Source: Cyclobacteriaceae bacterium (lineage in GTDB: Bacteria > Bacteroidota > Bacteroidia > Cytophagales > Cyclobacteriaceae). Taken from it: 64,000 nucleotides of DNA. The stretch's first letter is position 1. Each line of letters opens with the position of its first letter. Shown piece by piece: positions 27,355-36,649 of the stretch. Position numbers and translations under genes: made by a program. The stretch is from contig JAFIEV010000058.1 in NCBI GenBank assembly GCA_020832305.1, positions 1-64,000 of the forward strand, read 5' to 3'. Under the pieces are notes generated by a model. That model was not told the origin of the DNA and made no database searches. It worked only from the letters and a program-made list of their open reading frames with translations.

Positions 27355-29265
27355 ATGTGTGGCATAACAGGAATACTGGCTTTTAATGAACTGGGAAGAT
27401 TTCATATGATCAACCTGCACAAAGCTACTGAGCGATTATCGCACCGGGGGCCTAATGCCTATGGCAATTTCTCTGAAGGTATGGCCGGACTGGGGCATCG
27501 CAGGCTTAGCATCATTGACCTGAGCGCCGAAGCCAACCAACCTATGCGCGATGCTTCCGGTCGGTATGTGATTGTCTACAATGGGGAAATTTATAATTTT
27601 CAAACGATAAAAAAAGACCTCATCGGCAGAGGGGTGGAATTTAACACCCAATGCGATACCGAGGTATTGCTGTATGCCTGGATCGAATGGGGCCATGAAT
27701 GCCTGGATTTACTCAATGGTTTTTTTGCCTTTGCCATTTATGATACCCAAACCGGAGAGATGTTTCTGGCCAGGGACCGATATGGCATCAAACCCCTGTT
27801 TTTTTACCTCGATGAAGACAAATTTCTCTTTGGCTCAGAAATTAAATCCATTCTGGCCTTTGGTATAGAGAAATCGCTTAACCTCTCTGCCATGTTGATG
27901 TACTTTCAACTTCAGTACATTCCGGCCCCCATGAGTATTTTCAACAATATTCAATCCTTGATGCCGGGGCATTATATGCAGCTGAAAGGATCACAACTGT
28001 CTATGCGGCGGTATTACAAGATTGATTATGACCTAAAAATGGTAAACCCTACCGGTTCATCTTACGAGGAGCAGATACAACATGTAAAGACCTTGCTTGA
28101 AGCCTCGGTGGAAAAGCGACTGGTAGCAGATGTGCCTTTAGGCACTTTTTTGAGCGGTGGGATTGATTCTTCAGTTATCACAGGTATTGCCAGTCGCTAT
28201 AAAAGTGATCTCCATTGCTTTTCCATCGGATTTAAAGATCAGGGTTTTTTCGATGAAACCGACTATGCCCGCATGGTGGCAAAACATTTTAAGGTAGGCC
28301 ACACTGTATTTTATCTTGAAGATGAAGAGCTAAAAGAAGCTGCCATGCAAATAGGCAGGCACTTCGACCAGCCTTTTGCCGATTCCTCCGCGATTCCGGT
28401 ATACCTGCTGAGCCAATATACCTCAAGGCATCTTAAGGTGGCCCTTTCCGGCGACGGGGCAGATGAGTTGTTCTCCGGATATAATAAACATGCTGCCCTG
28501 CTACGGGCCTCTCAGGCAGGCATGACAGATCGCTGGATCGCCCACCTGGCCTGGCTCTGGAATCTATTGCCCGCTTCCCGCAATGGATATGTTTCAAATC
28601 GAATCAGACAAGTCCAGCGCTATGCCCGCGGACTGAAACTCGATCTGCCTGAGCGATACTGGCTATGGGCCAGTATTTTAAATATGAAAGAATCTATGGC
28701 ACTGCTCTCCCCGAATACCCTGCAGTCGCTCGACCGCAGCCTTTATGACGATACAAAAGCCATGTATCTGAGCGGGCTCAGCAATGCGGCTGATCTCAAT
28801 GAGGTCTTACTCTCTGATATGCGCCTTGTATTGCCCAATGACATGCTGTACAAAGTCGATCAAATGTCGATGCTGCACGCCCTGGAAGTGCGGGTGCCTT
28901 TTCTGGACCACGAGTTGGTAAACTTTATGTTCAGACTCCCGTCGGAATCAAAAATTGATAATATCCTCAAGAAAAAAATATTACAAGATGCCTACAGGCA
29001 TTTCCTGCCAGAAAAGTTGTATCGGCGGTCTAAAAAAGGTTTTGAAGTCCCGCTGTTGTCGTGGATACAGGGACCTATGAAAAGCACCATCCGTCAGGAT
29101 CTGTTACACGATGATTTCATCAAGGAGCAAGGTGTTTTTAACCCAAAAGCCATCCAGAAAATACAAAAACGCGTCTTTAGCAGCAACCCCGGTGACAGCG
29201 CCGCTACCGTTTGGGCTTTGATGGTTTTCCAATGGTGGTGGAAGCATTATTATACCAATGTGTGA
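27355..29265 (+). CDS. asnB: Asparagine synthase (glutamine-hydrolysing)
   Basis: A 636-residue two-domain enzyme. MCGITGIL exposes Cys2 as glutaminase nucleophile; SHRGPNAYG and YNGEIYNF belong to the same class II amidotransferase domain (1 to about 210). The synthetase domain carries the pyrophosphatase loop SGGIDSS at 267-273 and ALSGDGADELFSGY, then VRVPFLDHELV near the end. It makes Asn from Asp, ATP and Gln in the cytoplasm. The length is that of the Bacillus AsnO/AsnH type and not of the shorter E. coli AsnB. Homologues of this length also act in polysaccharide clusters, but no such genes lie next to it. Start: ATG at 27355 is fixed by the Cys2 requirement. Confidence 0.92.
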   Translation: MCGITGILAFNELGRFHMINLHKATERLSHRGPNAYGNFSEGMAGLGHRRLSIIDLSAEANQPMRDASGRYVIVYNGEIYNFQTIKKDLIGRGVEFNTQCDTEVLLYAWIEWGHECLDLLNGFFAFAIYDTQTGEMFLARDRYGIKPLFFYLDEDKFLFGSEIKSILAFGIEKSLNLSAMLMYFQLQYIPAPMSIFNNIQSLMPGHYMQLKGSQLSMRRYYKIDYDLKMVNPTGSSYEEQIQHVKTLLEASVEKRLVADVPLGTFLSGGIDSSVITGIASRYKSDLHCFSIGFKDQGFFDETDYARMVAKHFKVGHTVFYLEDEELKEAAMQIGRHFDQPFADSSAIPVYLLSQYTSRHLKVALSGDGADELFSGYNKHAALLRASQAGMTDRWIAHLAWLWNLLPASRNGYVSNRIRQVQRYARGLKLDLPERYWLWASILNMKESMALLSPNTLQSLDRSLYDDTKAMYLSGLSNAADLNEVLLSDMRLVLPNDMLYKVDQMSMLHALEVRVPFLDHELVNFMFRLPSESKIDNILKKKILQDAYRHFLPEKLYRRSKKGFEVPLLSWIQGPMKSTIRQDLLHDDFIKEQGVFNPKAIQKIQKRVFSSNPGDSAATVWALMVFQWWWKHYYTNV

Positions 29266-29310
29266 ATCTGAAAAAGTTTTATTGCCGGTTGGACTCTTTT
29301 TATTCTTTTT

Positions 29311-29357
29311 TCACAAACATGCCTAAAAAAATTATACACAGTTTGTGACATCACAAA
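29311..29357. other. Cluster of TTTGTGA half-sites between converging genes
   Basis: TCACAAAC at 29311-29318, GTTTGTGA at 29341-29348 and TCACAAA at 29351-29357. The last two form the 16-base palindrome TTTGTGACATCACAAA. The outer pair can also fold as a hairpin with a 22-base loop. Either a transcription end structure or a protein-binding site is possible; no gene starts nearby. Confidence 0.35.
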
Positions 29358-29488
29358 ACTCATCTATATTCTTAACTGCAGGCATGCGGAATACCGTAAA
29401 AAAATTAAAATCCTTGAGCAAAAGAAATTCCACTTTGACCCGAGGCTAAAGCGGTAATATACAGGACAGGTGAGTGAAATGCTTCCTG

Positions 29489-30073
29489 TTAAGTATCCGC
29501 AATTGTAAAATCATATAAGTTCAAGGGTGTAATGCAGAAATCCAACGGATAATCCCATTCATTGACATCTGTTATGTTTTGCTCCGGCTCAAAAAATGAA
29601 AGTCCTGTCATCACCGGTTTGGCAGCTAATTTCACCATAAACCGGTCGTAATACCCTTTTCCATAGCCTACCCGAAATCCCTTTTCGTCAAAGGACAGCA
29701 AGGGTGCTATGACGATTTCAGGGCGGGGTGCAGGCTCCAGACCTGGATTTAGCGGCTCAAGAGATCCCCATGCATTTGACCGCAGTTCTTCTCCGGGCCT
29801 GAGAATGGCCGTAAGCATATCCTGGTTCTTTGCATCATAGAAAGGGATCAAAACCCGCTTTTGCAAGGAGTGGCATTCCCTTATGATCGGCCAGGTGTCA
29901 ACTTCTGCCAATTTCTCAATGGGCAGGTAAATGTGTATGCATTCGAATGACCTTGCGGGAAATTGCTTAAAAAAAAGCGCAGCAATTTTATCGCTCATGC
30001 GCCCCCGCTCTGTAGCAGTTATGCTTTTCCGCTTTTGAAGATATTCCTTTCTTAGGCTGCTTTTATCCTTCAT
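29489..30073 (-). CDS. 5-formyltetrahydrofolate cyclo-ligase
   Basis: A 194-residue protein of the MTHFS/YgfA family, which uses ATP to convert 5-formyl-THF to 5,10-methenyl-THF. SLRKEYLQKRKSIT at the N-terminus and the C-terminal active-site block RVGYGKGYYDRFM (the family GxGxGYYDR signature) are both present, with IAPLLSFDEKGFRVG just before it. Length is normal. It overlaps the 3' end of bshC by 11 bases and is the last gene of rimO-bshC-fthC. Confidence 0.93.
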   Translation of the reverse strand: MKDKSSLRKEYLQKRKSITATERGRMSDKIAALFFKQFPARSFECIHIYLPIEKLAEVDTWPIIRECHSLQKRVLIPFYDAKNQDMLTAILRPGEELRSNAWGSLEPLNPGLEPAPRPEIVIAPLLSFDEKGFRVGYGKGYYDRFMVKLAAKPVMTGLSFFEPEQNITDVNEWDYPLDFCITPLNLYDFTIADT

Positions 30074-31685
30074 ATTGTACGATGAACATCTCGAATTGAA
30101 AAGGTTTTAACACATCGAGCATGTCTTTGACAAAATGGGGGTTATTGATGTAGAAATTCAGAAAATTATCACTTCTTTCCTGCAGTGCACCATCAGGGAA
30201 AAGCTTTTCCTTTAAGCTTTCGATTTGTTTGATGCCGGTTTCCTGATTACGCTCCTCTGATTTCACAAGCCGCTTTTCAATATTTTCGAGGGATTTTATG
30301 GTTTTTGCAGCTTCGGCTCCTATAAAACCTTCAAGGCTCATATCTATCTGAGAAGCTTTTTCCCTGATTTTATCAAACACATCCTGCACCTGTTGTATTT
30401 CATCCTGAATCTCGGGTTTTATCTGGCTTACGCGAGACAAATAGCGCTGCTTGATCTCCTTTAGCTCCAAAAACAGCTCGTCTACCCCACCGAGTAAACC
30501 ATGCATTCTTTTAACCAGAGTAGCATTGATGATCATGGCAAAATTTCGTGGAAGCAAGACGGGAAAGGGGGTTGAATATCTTTTAAATGCTTCACCCAGC
30601 TGAAGCCAGTAAGCAATTTCAGCCGGTCCTCCTATATAGGCTACGTTGGGAAGAATGGTTTCCTGATACAAAGGGCGCAGAATTACATTCGGACTGAAGT
30701 GTTCGGGATGCTGGTGCAATTCATCCAGCAATTCATCCTTACTAAAAGACAAGTCGGTACCATTCACTTTGTAATGACCATTTTCAATTTCGATTCTCGA
30801 CCGTTGGGTATTGGTCATATAAAACAGGTTAATTTCTCTTGTGAAAACCTGGCCGGCATAGCCGGCTGCTTCTAAATGATCTGTTGTATCTTTTACGGCC
30901 TTAAAGCTTTTTCGATGGATGATTTCATCCTCCATGATGCCTGTAAAAAGCTTCTTAAGCGCTTCGTCATCCGGATCGAGAACCACTACCCCATCATCTT
31001 TGAACAATTGAAGCACCAGCTTTCGGGTGGCTTCTGCAAGGTTAGGGCTGTTGAGGTATGCATCCTCCAGCCAGGGAAGTGATTCGGGCAGGGCATCAAA
31101 AACCTGTTCCTTTAAGCCATCAAGGCTCAGGCGGCCTACCGGTCCTCCATGTGGGCGTTTCCATTCATATGTCTGGCCAAACAACCTGAAGTGATTGATT
31201 TCATCGAAATCGTGATCTTCAGAAGCCATCCAGTACACCGGCACAAAGTTAAATTGCGGATACTGTTCCTTTAACTCCCGGCAGGCGTTTACAACCGTGG
31301 CTATCTTATAGATAAAATAGAGCGGACCTGTAAATAAATTTAATTGATGCCCTGTGGTAATTGTAAAGGTGTTTTCGCTTTTGAGAAGCTCGATGTGGTT
31401 CGCCAATGGTCCGGATATTTCCAGGCCCATATATTGCTGTTGCAAACTTTGATGTAAAATTTCGCGGTTTTCAGAAGAAAAATTGCGGTTTTCTGCATGT
31501 TGTGCAATGGAGGCTGCCTGGGGCCTGGAAGCATAAAAAGGTCTCAGGGATGCTTCATCCTGCAGGTAATCATTGAGCAGCTTTGAAAAACTGCGCGTGT
31601 ATTTCAACTGTAGTGAGCAGATGGAATATTCCCTGAAATTTTGCTTATCGCGACAGGGAGTATCGGTTTCTTCTTTTGCTTGCAT
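30063..31685 (-). CDS. bshC: Bacillithiol biosynthesis cysteine-adding enzyme
   Basis: From the ATG at 31685 the product is 540 residues, typical for BshC. ITTGHQLNLFTGPLYFIYK near residue 95 and FVPVYWMASEDHDFDEINHF near 150 are the most conserved blocks of the family, and LPNVAYIGGPAEIAYWLQL lies in the middle. A long coiled coil is predicted at about 385-480. BshC adds cysteine to glucosaminyl-malate to finish bacillithiol, the low-molecular-weight thiol of Bacillota and Bacteroidota. A TTG at 31700 could extend it by five residues. It lies 23 bases downstream of rimO and overlaps the folate gene. Confidence 0.92.
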   Translation of the reverse strand: MQAKEETDTPCRDKQNFREYSICSLQLKYTRSFSKLLNDYLQDEASLRPFYASRPQAASIAQHAENRNFSSENREILHQSLQQQYMGLEISGPLANHIELLKSENTFTITTGHQLNLFTGPLYFIYKIATVVNACRELKEQYPQFNFVPVYWMASEDHDFDEINHFRLFGQTYEWKRPHGGPVGRLSLDGLKEQVFDALPESLPWLEDAYLNSPNLAEATRKLVLQLFKDDGVVVLDPDDEALKKLFTGIMEDEIIHRKSFKAVKDTTDHLEAAGYAGQVFTREINLFYMTNTQRSRIEIENGHYKVNGTDLSFSKDELLDELHQHPEHFSPNVILRPLYQETILPNVAYIGGPAEIAYWLQLGEAFKRYSTPFPVLLPRNFAMIINATLVKRMHGLLGGVDELFLELKEIKQRYLSRVSQIKPEIQDEIQQVQDVFDKIREKASQIDMSLEGFIGAEAAKTIKSLENIEKRLVKSEERNQETGIKQIESLKEKLFPDGALQERSDNFLNFYINNPHFVKDMLDVLKPFQFEMFIVQYEG

Positions 31686-31708
31686 ATGAAAGATCAACAA
31701 ATGAAGGC

Positions 31709-33034
31709 TTATTCCTGTTTCACAATATTGCCGTAAAGGTCAAATTCTGTGGCATCATGTATGTGAACATTGGCAAAATCGCCCAAACGTGCATAATTTT
31801 TACTGGCATCAATATAAACTTCATTGTCAACTTCGGGGCTGTCATACTCAGTGCGGCCAATGAAATAACCCGACTCTTTGCGATCTATCAAGACCTTTAA
31901 GGTATTGCCGATCCTCGCGGTATTAATGTCAAGGGATATCTCTGATTGCAATTGCATGAGTTCTGCCATTCTTTGTTCTTTCACCTTTGCCGGCACATCA
32001 TCTGCCATGGTATATGAATGGGTATCTTCTTCGTGCGAATAAGTAAATACGCCCATACGTTCGAACCGGGCTGATGAAACAAAATCTTTCAGCTCTTCGA
32101 AATCGGCTTCAGTTTCACCCGGGTGACCGACAATCATGGTGGTACGAATGGCTATGCCAGGGACTTCACTTCGTATTTTCTGTAATAAATTTTCTGTCTT
32201 TTTGCGCGTAGTGCCACGCCGCATCAACTTGAGCAAATGATCTGATGCATGTTGCAATGGCATATCGAGGTATTTGCAAATATTTTGGCGTTCGGCCATT
32301 ACTTTCAGCACATCCTCCGGGAATCCCGTTGGAAAGGCATAATGAAGGCGAATCCATTCTATCCCTTCCACATCTGAAAGGCGCAGCAGTAATTCAGACA
32401 ATACCCTTTTTTTGTAAAGATCAAGTCCATAATAGGTGCTGTCTTGTGCAATGAGTAATATTTCCTTTGTCCCGTTTCTGGCAAGGTTGGCAGCTTCCTT
32501 TACCAGTTCTTCCATAGGTTTAGACCGGTGATTTCCCCGCATAATGGGTATGGCACAAAAGGAACAAGGCCGGTCACAACCTTCCGAAATTTTCAGGTAG
32601 GCATAGTGCCTGGAAGTACTGGTTATTCGCTCTCCTATCAACTCATGTTTATAATCAGCATTGAATCGCCTGAGCAATAATGGCAATTCCATGGTGCCAA
32701 ACCAGGCATCTACCGAGGGTATTTCTTTCTCCAGGTCTTCGCGATAACGCTGTGACAAGCAACCTGTAACGTAAAGCTTTTTAATTTGTCCGGCTTCTTT
32801 GGCATCGGCCCAACGCAATATGGTATCAATTGACTCTTGTTTGGCATTTTCAATAAAGCCGCAGGTATTGACTATGATGATATCAGAATCGTCTTTCATT
32901 GACTCATGCTGCACATCAATTCCGTTTCCCTTGAGTTGGGTAATCAGCACTTCAGAATCTACAATATTTTTGGAGCAGCCCAGCGTGATTACGTTTACCT
33001 TATCCTTTTTGCCGTTTAATAACTTAGTTTTCAA
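31709..33034 (-). CDS. rimO: Ribosomal protein S12 methylthiotransferase
   Basis: A 441-residue radical SAM enzyme that methylthiolates Asp of ribosomal protein S12. The N-terminal UPF0004 domain holds Cys20, Cys58 and Cys92 for the auxiliary cluster; the radical SAM cluster is bound by Cys153, Cys157 and Cys160 in GCDRPCSFC. A C-terminal TRAM domain (about 370-441) ends with a short tail. The S12-specific family is preferred over MiaB because of LGCSKNIVDSE and the CAIPIMRG sequence after the cluster. It is the first gene of the minus-strand set with bshC and the folate ligase gene. Confidence 0.94.
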   Translation of the reverse strand: MKTKLLNGKKDKVNVITLGCSKNIVDSEVLITQLKGNGIDVQHESMKDDSDIIIVNTCGFIENAKQESIDTILRWADAKEAGQIKKLYVTGCLSQRYREDLEKEIPSVDAWFGTMELPLLLRRFNADYKHELIGERITSTSRHYAYLKISEGCDRPCSFCAIPIMRGNHRSKPMEELVKEAANLARNGTKEILLIAQDSTYYGLDLYKKRVLSELLLRLSDVEGIEWIRLHYAFPTGFPEDVLKVMAERQNICKYLDMPLQHASDHLLKLMRRGTTRKKTENLLQKIRSEVPGIAIRTTMIVGHPGETEADFEELKDFVSSARFERMGVFTYSHEEDTHSYTMADDVPAKVKEQRMAELMQLQSEISLDINTARIGNTLKVLIDRKESGYFIGRTEYDSPEVDNEVYIDASKNYARLGDFANVHIHDATEFDLYGNIVKQE

Positions 33035-33389
33035 TATTTTTCCCTTTTAATCTGCAAAATTAGTAAATGAAATCAGAAGGACCGGTAAATGCCTGGATAT
33101 TTAATGTATTTAAATTTTCTTTTTAACGGCCATAAGCTGCCCCGGTTTTTTCGGAGTGGACCTCCCATATATAATCATTCTTCGGTATGTCTGATGATTA
33201 TTTTTGTCGTGTCGGTTTCATCCGCTTATTTATTTTTTAATGTTCAATCACAACGCAGAAGACCCAACATTATGATGTGAAGCTTGTGAGATTGTTTAAT
33301 ATGTGGATGGAAACAGGCATCCAATCAATCCACCAACCACGAAGGGATTGAATTTTAAAGACCCAGGCAAAACGGGAACTGGGGTTGTT
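33035..33389. other. Gene-free stretch
   Basis: AT-rich sequence with no conserved reading frame on either strand, no strong hairpin and no recognisable RNA. It separates the 3' end of the GT9 gene from the promoter region of rimO. Confidence 0.5.
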
Positions 33390-34412
33390 TTATGGCAGAT
33401 AGAAATCAAAAACGACCTCCTTCATACATTTAAAATGTCCTTTGGGACATTTGTCATAACCGATTTTTGAGCAAGGGCGACATTTGATCTTCTTGTTTTC
33501 AAAAATTGAGAACCTGGTTTTATAGGGATACATTCCGAGCTCAGGAAGGGTATTACCCCAGATTGAAAAAATCTGTTTTTTAAATGCCGCGGCTACATGC
33601 ATTAAACCGGTATCATGGCTAAACACATATTTTGCGCCTTTAACCAGGCTTGCAGATTGATTCAGGTTAAACTTTCCGCAGGCATTGTATACAATGGTTT
33701 TTTTATTAAGTTTAATTAAATCAGGCTCCAGTTCCTCAGCAATTTTATGGCGCTGAAAAAACCGCTCGAGTTTTTCTCCATTTTCGATATCCTCCGGCCC
33801 ACCTACCAGAATGACTGGTTTATTAATGCGGTCACAGAGTTCGATCATCCTTTCGAGCGGTAATCGTTTGGTGGCAAATTTAGCCCCTATCACAAAGGCA
33901 ACATACTCATTGCGATATCCATCGGGCAACCAGCTTTTTTCCACTTCATCCTTTTCAGGGATAAAATAGTCGAGACCCAGGTCATCATTTTTCACGCCCA
34001 AAGGCGCTGCGGCAGCCATATAGCGGTCAACGATGTGAATATTTGGCATGAGATTGATTTTGAAATTGACCAGCAACCACTTTTTAAGGTTGAGTTTATC
34101 AAAGCTTTTGGAAGGAACGCCCAGGCGCAGTTTTATGACAGAGGTTCGCAGGTTGTTGTGTAAATCTACAACGAAATCAAACTTTTCAGCGCGAAGGTTT
34201 TGAACCAAATCACCCAGACTATCTTCAAGAAGATGAATTTTATCTATATATGGGTTTGCCGCCAGAATACCGTGAAAAGATTTTTTGGTAGCATAGTGCA
34301 CCTCCACATCGGGAAGTTGGGTTTTGATACATCTCGGTACGGGACTGGTAAGCACTATATCGCCAATAGAGGAAAAGCGAAGTATCAAAACCTTTTTTAT
34401 ATCTTTATTCAT
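33390..34412 (-). CDS. Glycosyltransferase family 9 (heptosyltransferase-like)
   Basis: A 340-residue GT-B protein. ILRFSSIGDIVLTSPV at the N-terminus is the family signature of ADP-heptose:LPS heptosyltransferases, and KYVFSHDTGLMHVAAAF plus IFSIWGNTLPELGMYPY cover the donor-binding region; a CRPCSKIGYDKCPKGHFKC cluster near the C-terminus is typical of the Bacteroidota members. It likely adds a sugar to the lipopolysaccharide core on the cytoplasmic face of the inner membrane. Its ATG overlaps the polX stop by four bases, so it is coupled to polX although the functions do not obviously relate. Confidence 0.88.
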   Translation of the reverse strand: MNKDIKKVLILRFSSIGDIVLTSPVPRCIKTQLPDVEVHYATKKSFHGILAANPYIDKIHLLEDSLGDLVQNLRAEKFDFVVDLHNNLRTSVIKLRLGVPSKSFDKLNLKKWLLVNFKINLMPNIHIVDRYMAAAAPLGVKNDDLGLDYFIPEKDEVEKSWLPDGYRNEYVAFVIGAKFATKRLPLERMIELCDRINKPVILVGGPEDIENGEKLERFFQRHKIAEELEPDLIKLNKKTIVYNACGKFNLNQSASLVKGAKYVFSHDTGLMHVAAAFKKQIFSIWGNTLPELGMYPYKTRFSIFENKKIKCRPCSKIGYDKCPKGHFKCMKEVVFDFYLP

Positions 34413-36094
34413 CTAATAGATTTTTTTCTCGATTCAAAATATTCTTTAACGGCTGCTGCATCACGGATGTTGAAGGTATATTCTTTTGTGAGCAGGCCTT
34501 TTCTTGCTGCGTATATACCATAGTGAATATCGTAAATGCCAATTTTTTCATGAGCATCGGGATTGATGCTGATCTGTACCCCTTTATCCATCGCATAGGG
34601 TATCCATCGCCAGTCGATATCAAGGCGCCAGGGATTGGCATTAATTTCAATGATTACATTGTTGGCGGCACATGCATCTATGACCATTTTATGATCGATC
34701 GGATAGCCCTCGCGTTTTGCCAGCAACCTCCCTGTAGGATGCCCCAACATGGTGGTGTAGGGGTTTTCGATGGCCCTAACCAATCTGGAAGTGGCTTTCT
34801 TTACATCCATATTCAGGTTGCCGTGTATAGAGGCAATCACAAAATCAAAGCTCTTAAGCACCTCCTCTTCATAATCAAGGCTCCCATCGCTCAGTATGTC
34901 AGATTCTATCCCCTTAAAAATGACAAAAGGAAAAAGTTCTTTGTTCAACGCTTCAATTTCCCGTTGTTGCAAGGCGACTTTTTCAGCTTCCAGTCCTTTG
35001 GCATAGTAAGCCGAGCGGCTGTGATCGGAAATCCCAAGGTATTCGAAGCCTTCATCCCTGCAGTATAAGGCCATTTCCCTGAGACTATGCTGACCATCGC
35101 TATAGGTACTATGCGCATGTAAAATGCCCTTAAGGTCGATTTCACTGATCAGGTTTTCATCCATTTCTGCATTCCATCTTTCCTCAAACAATCCTTCCCG
35201 AAGGTCGGGAGGGTAAAATGGCAAAGCGGCTTTAGCATAGATATCTTCTTCTGATGCGAAATTTTCAGTCTGACAAATTTCGACAAGATTATATTGTTGC
35301 AAATGCGCCTCGCTGCCGGTAAGCAAAACCTTTTGATTGTACCATGACTCGGCGTTCACAAAGTGGAAACAAAATTTCACCCCTGAATCTACATGTATTC
35401 CCACAAAGCTGAAGAGGCCACTTTCCTCGGGTACATAGGCCAAGACTGTATACCCTTTCAAAAATGATTTGATATCTTTTCTTTCTCCGGCAGGCAGCAT
35501 AATGTCAATCCGACTGATGATTTCCAGCTTTCGCCGGTATTCGCCTACCGTTTCTATGCGTGAAGGCTTGCAGTTTTGTATGATGGCTTGTGTTACTTCA
35601 TCATGCACAGGTTCGGTCTCGGAATATCGCAATTTGCCTTTTTGCGCCATGGCAAATTCAAGTGCACTAGCAATGGTTTCCTGGGTTTTGGCACCAAATC
35701 CTTTTAAAAAAGCCAGCCTGCCTTCGCGGCAAGCCTTCAAAAGGTCTGTGGGGTTATCAATTTCGAGCTCCTTCCAGATTTGCCGGATTTTTTTTGGGCC
35801 TATGCCTTTGATGCTGGCAAGCTCGAGAATGCCCCTGGGCGTTTTGGCGGTCATTTCATCCAAAAGGCCAAATGAGCCCCGCTGCAAAATCTCAGCAATG
35901 GCCTGCGACATGCTCTTTCCGATACCATCAAGTTGAGATATGGTTTCACTTTCCATTGAAACCAGGGGTTGATCAAGACGTTCCAATGCAAAAGCGGCAT
36001 TTTCATAACCCCTCACTTTAAAGGCATTTTCATCGTGCAGATCGAGTAAAAGGGCGGTTAGCTTGAGCAATTTTATGATATCTTTGTTACGCAT
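34409..36094 (-). CDS. PolX-like protein with PHP nuclease domain and degenerate polymerase site
   Basis: The ATG at 36094 starts the family's N-terminal helix (MRNKDIIKLLKLTALLLDLH) and gives 561 residues. Helix-hairpin-helix regions (about 45-125) and a nucleotidyltransferase palm follow, then a PHP domain (about 320-561). The palm reads VGEYRRKLEIISRIDIML, where active members have GS...RR...DxD: the first catalytic Asp is Arg and the second is kept. The third Asp aligns to a Cys in VKFCFHF. The PHP metal site looks intact (HAHSTYSDG, SDHS, GIESDI, SIHG, GHPTGR, PDAH). I infer a nuclease without polymerase activity. Symbol omitted for that reason. The overlapping next gene is GT9. Confidence 0.85.
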   Translation of the reverse strand: MRNKDIIKLLKLTALLLDLHDENAFKVRGYENAAFALERLDQPLVSMESETISQLDGIGKSMSQAIAEILQRGSFGLLDEMTAKTPRGILELASIKGIGPKKIRQIWKELEIDNPTDLLKACREGRLAFLKGFGAKTQETIASALEFAMAQKGKLRYSETEPVHDEVTQAIIQNCKPSRIETVGEYRRKLEIISRIDIMLPAGERKDIKSFLKGYTVLAYVPEESGLFSFVGIHVDSGVKFCFHFVNAESWYNQKVLLTGSEAHLQQYNLVEICQTENFASEEDIYAKAALPFYPPDLREGLFEERWNAEMDENLISEIDLKGILHAHSTYSDGQHSLREMALYCRDEGFEYLGISDHSRSAYYAKGLEAEKVALQQREIEALNKELFPFVIFKGIESDILSDGSLDYEEEVLKSFDFVIASIHGNLNMDVKKATSRLVRAIENPYTTMLGHPTGRLLAKREGYPIDHKMVIDACAANNVIIEINANPWRLDIDWRWIPYAMDKGVQISINPDAHEKIGIYDIHYGIYAARKGLLTKEYTFNIRDAAAVKEYFESRKKSIR

Positions 36095-36216
36095 TGGTGG
36101 CTTTAATTCGTTGTAGACATATACGGAAGGCAAATTAGTGTAAAATTACTTTATAATTTAAATCCAAACGTAATGCATTTTTGTTTAGATTGAGACGCAT
36201 AAAAAATTGACAAAAA

Positions 36217-36624
36217 ATGAAGTATTGGCTGGTGAAGACAGAGCCTGAGACATACGGATGGATCGATTTTGAAGGAAAAGGCCCTCAGATATGGGAGGGC
36301 GTGAGGAATTATCAGGCCAGAAACCATCTTAAAGAAATGAAAACAGGAGATGAAGTCCTGTTTTATCACAGCGGAAAAAATGCTGAGGTTGTAGGCATTG
36401 CCAACGTTGTAAAAGAATACTACCCCGATCCTTCAGCAGATAAGGGTGACTGGGTCGCTGTGGATTTACAATCGGTTCGATTGCTTAAGCGCCCTGTTTC
36501 ATTAGCTGAAATTAAAAAAGATGACCGGTTTCAGGACACGATGCTGGTTAGAAATTCAAGGCTTTCGGTAGCTCCGCTCACAAATGAGCAATATTATTGG
36601 ATTTTAGAAAAAGAAAATTCTTAG
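36217..36624 (+). CDS. EVE domain protein
   Basis: A 135-residue protein that is an EVE domain and nothing else. It opens with YWLVKTEPETYGW, has IWEGVRNYQARNHLKEMKTGD and ends with LSVAPLTNEQYYWIL, matching the thymocyte nuclear protein 1 family. EVE domains belong to the PUA-like superfamily and bind modified bases in DNA or RNA; human THYN1 binds modified cytosines. Stand-alone bacterial copies are of unknown function. The gene is divergent from polX, and it is followed 25 bases on by a secreted-protein gene starting at GTG. Confidence 0.9.
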   Translation: MKYWLVKTEPETYGWIDFEGKGPQIWEGVRNYQARNHLKEMKTGDEVLFYHSGKNAEVVGIANVVKEYYPDPSADKGDWVAVDLQSVRLLKRPVSLAEIKKDDRFQDTMLVRNSRLSVAPLTNEQYYWILEKENS

Positions 36625-36649
36625 ATTATTTAACAGGAAAGGTAATAGT

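Noticed and set aside
29342-29357. CRP-type binding site TGTGA-TCACA
   Set aside because: The two halves are separated by 2 bases, not 6, and no promoter is near.
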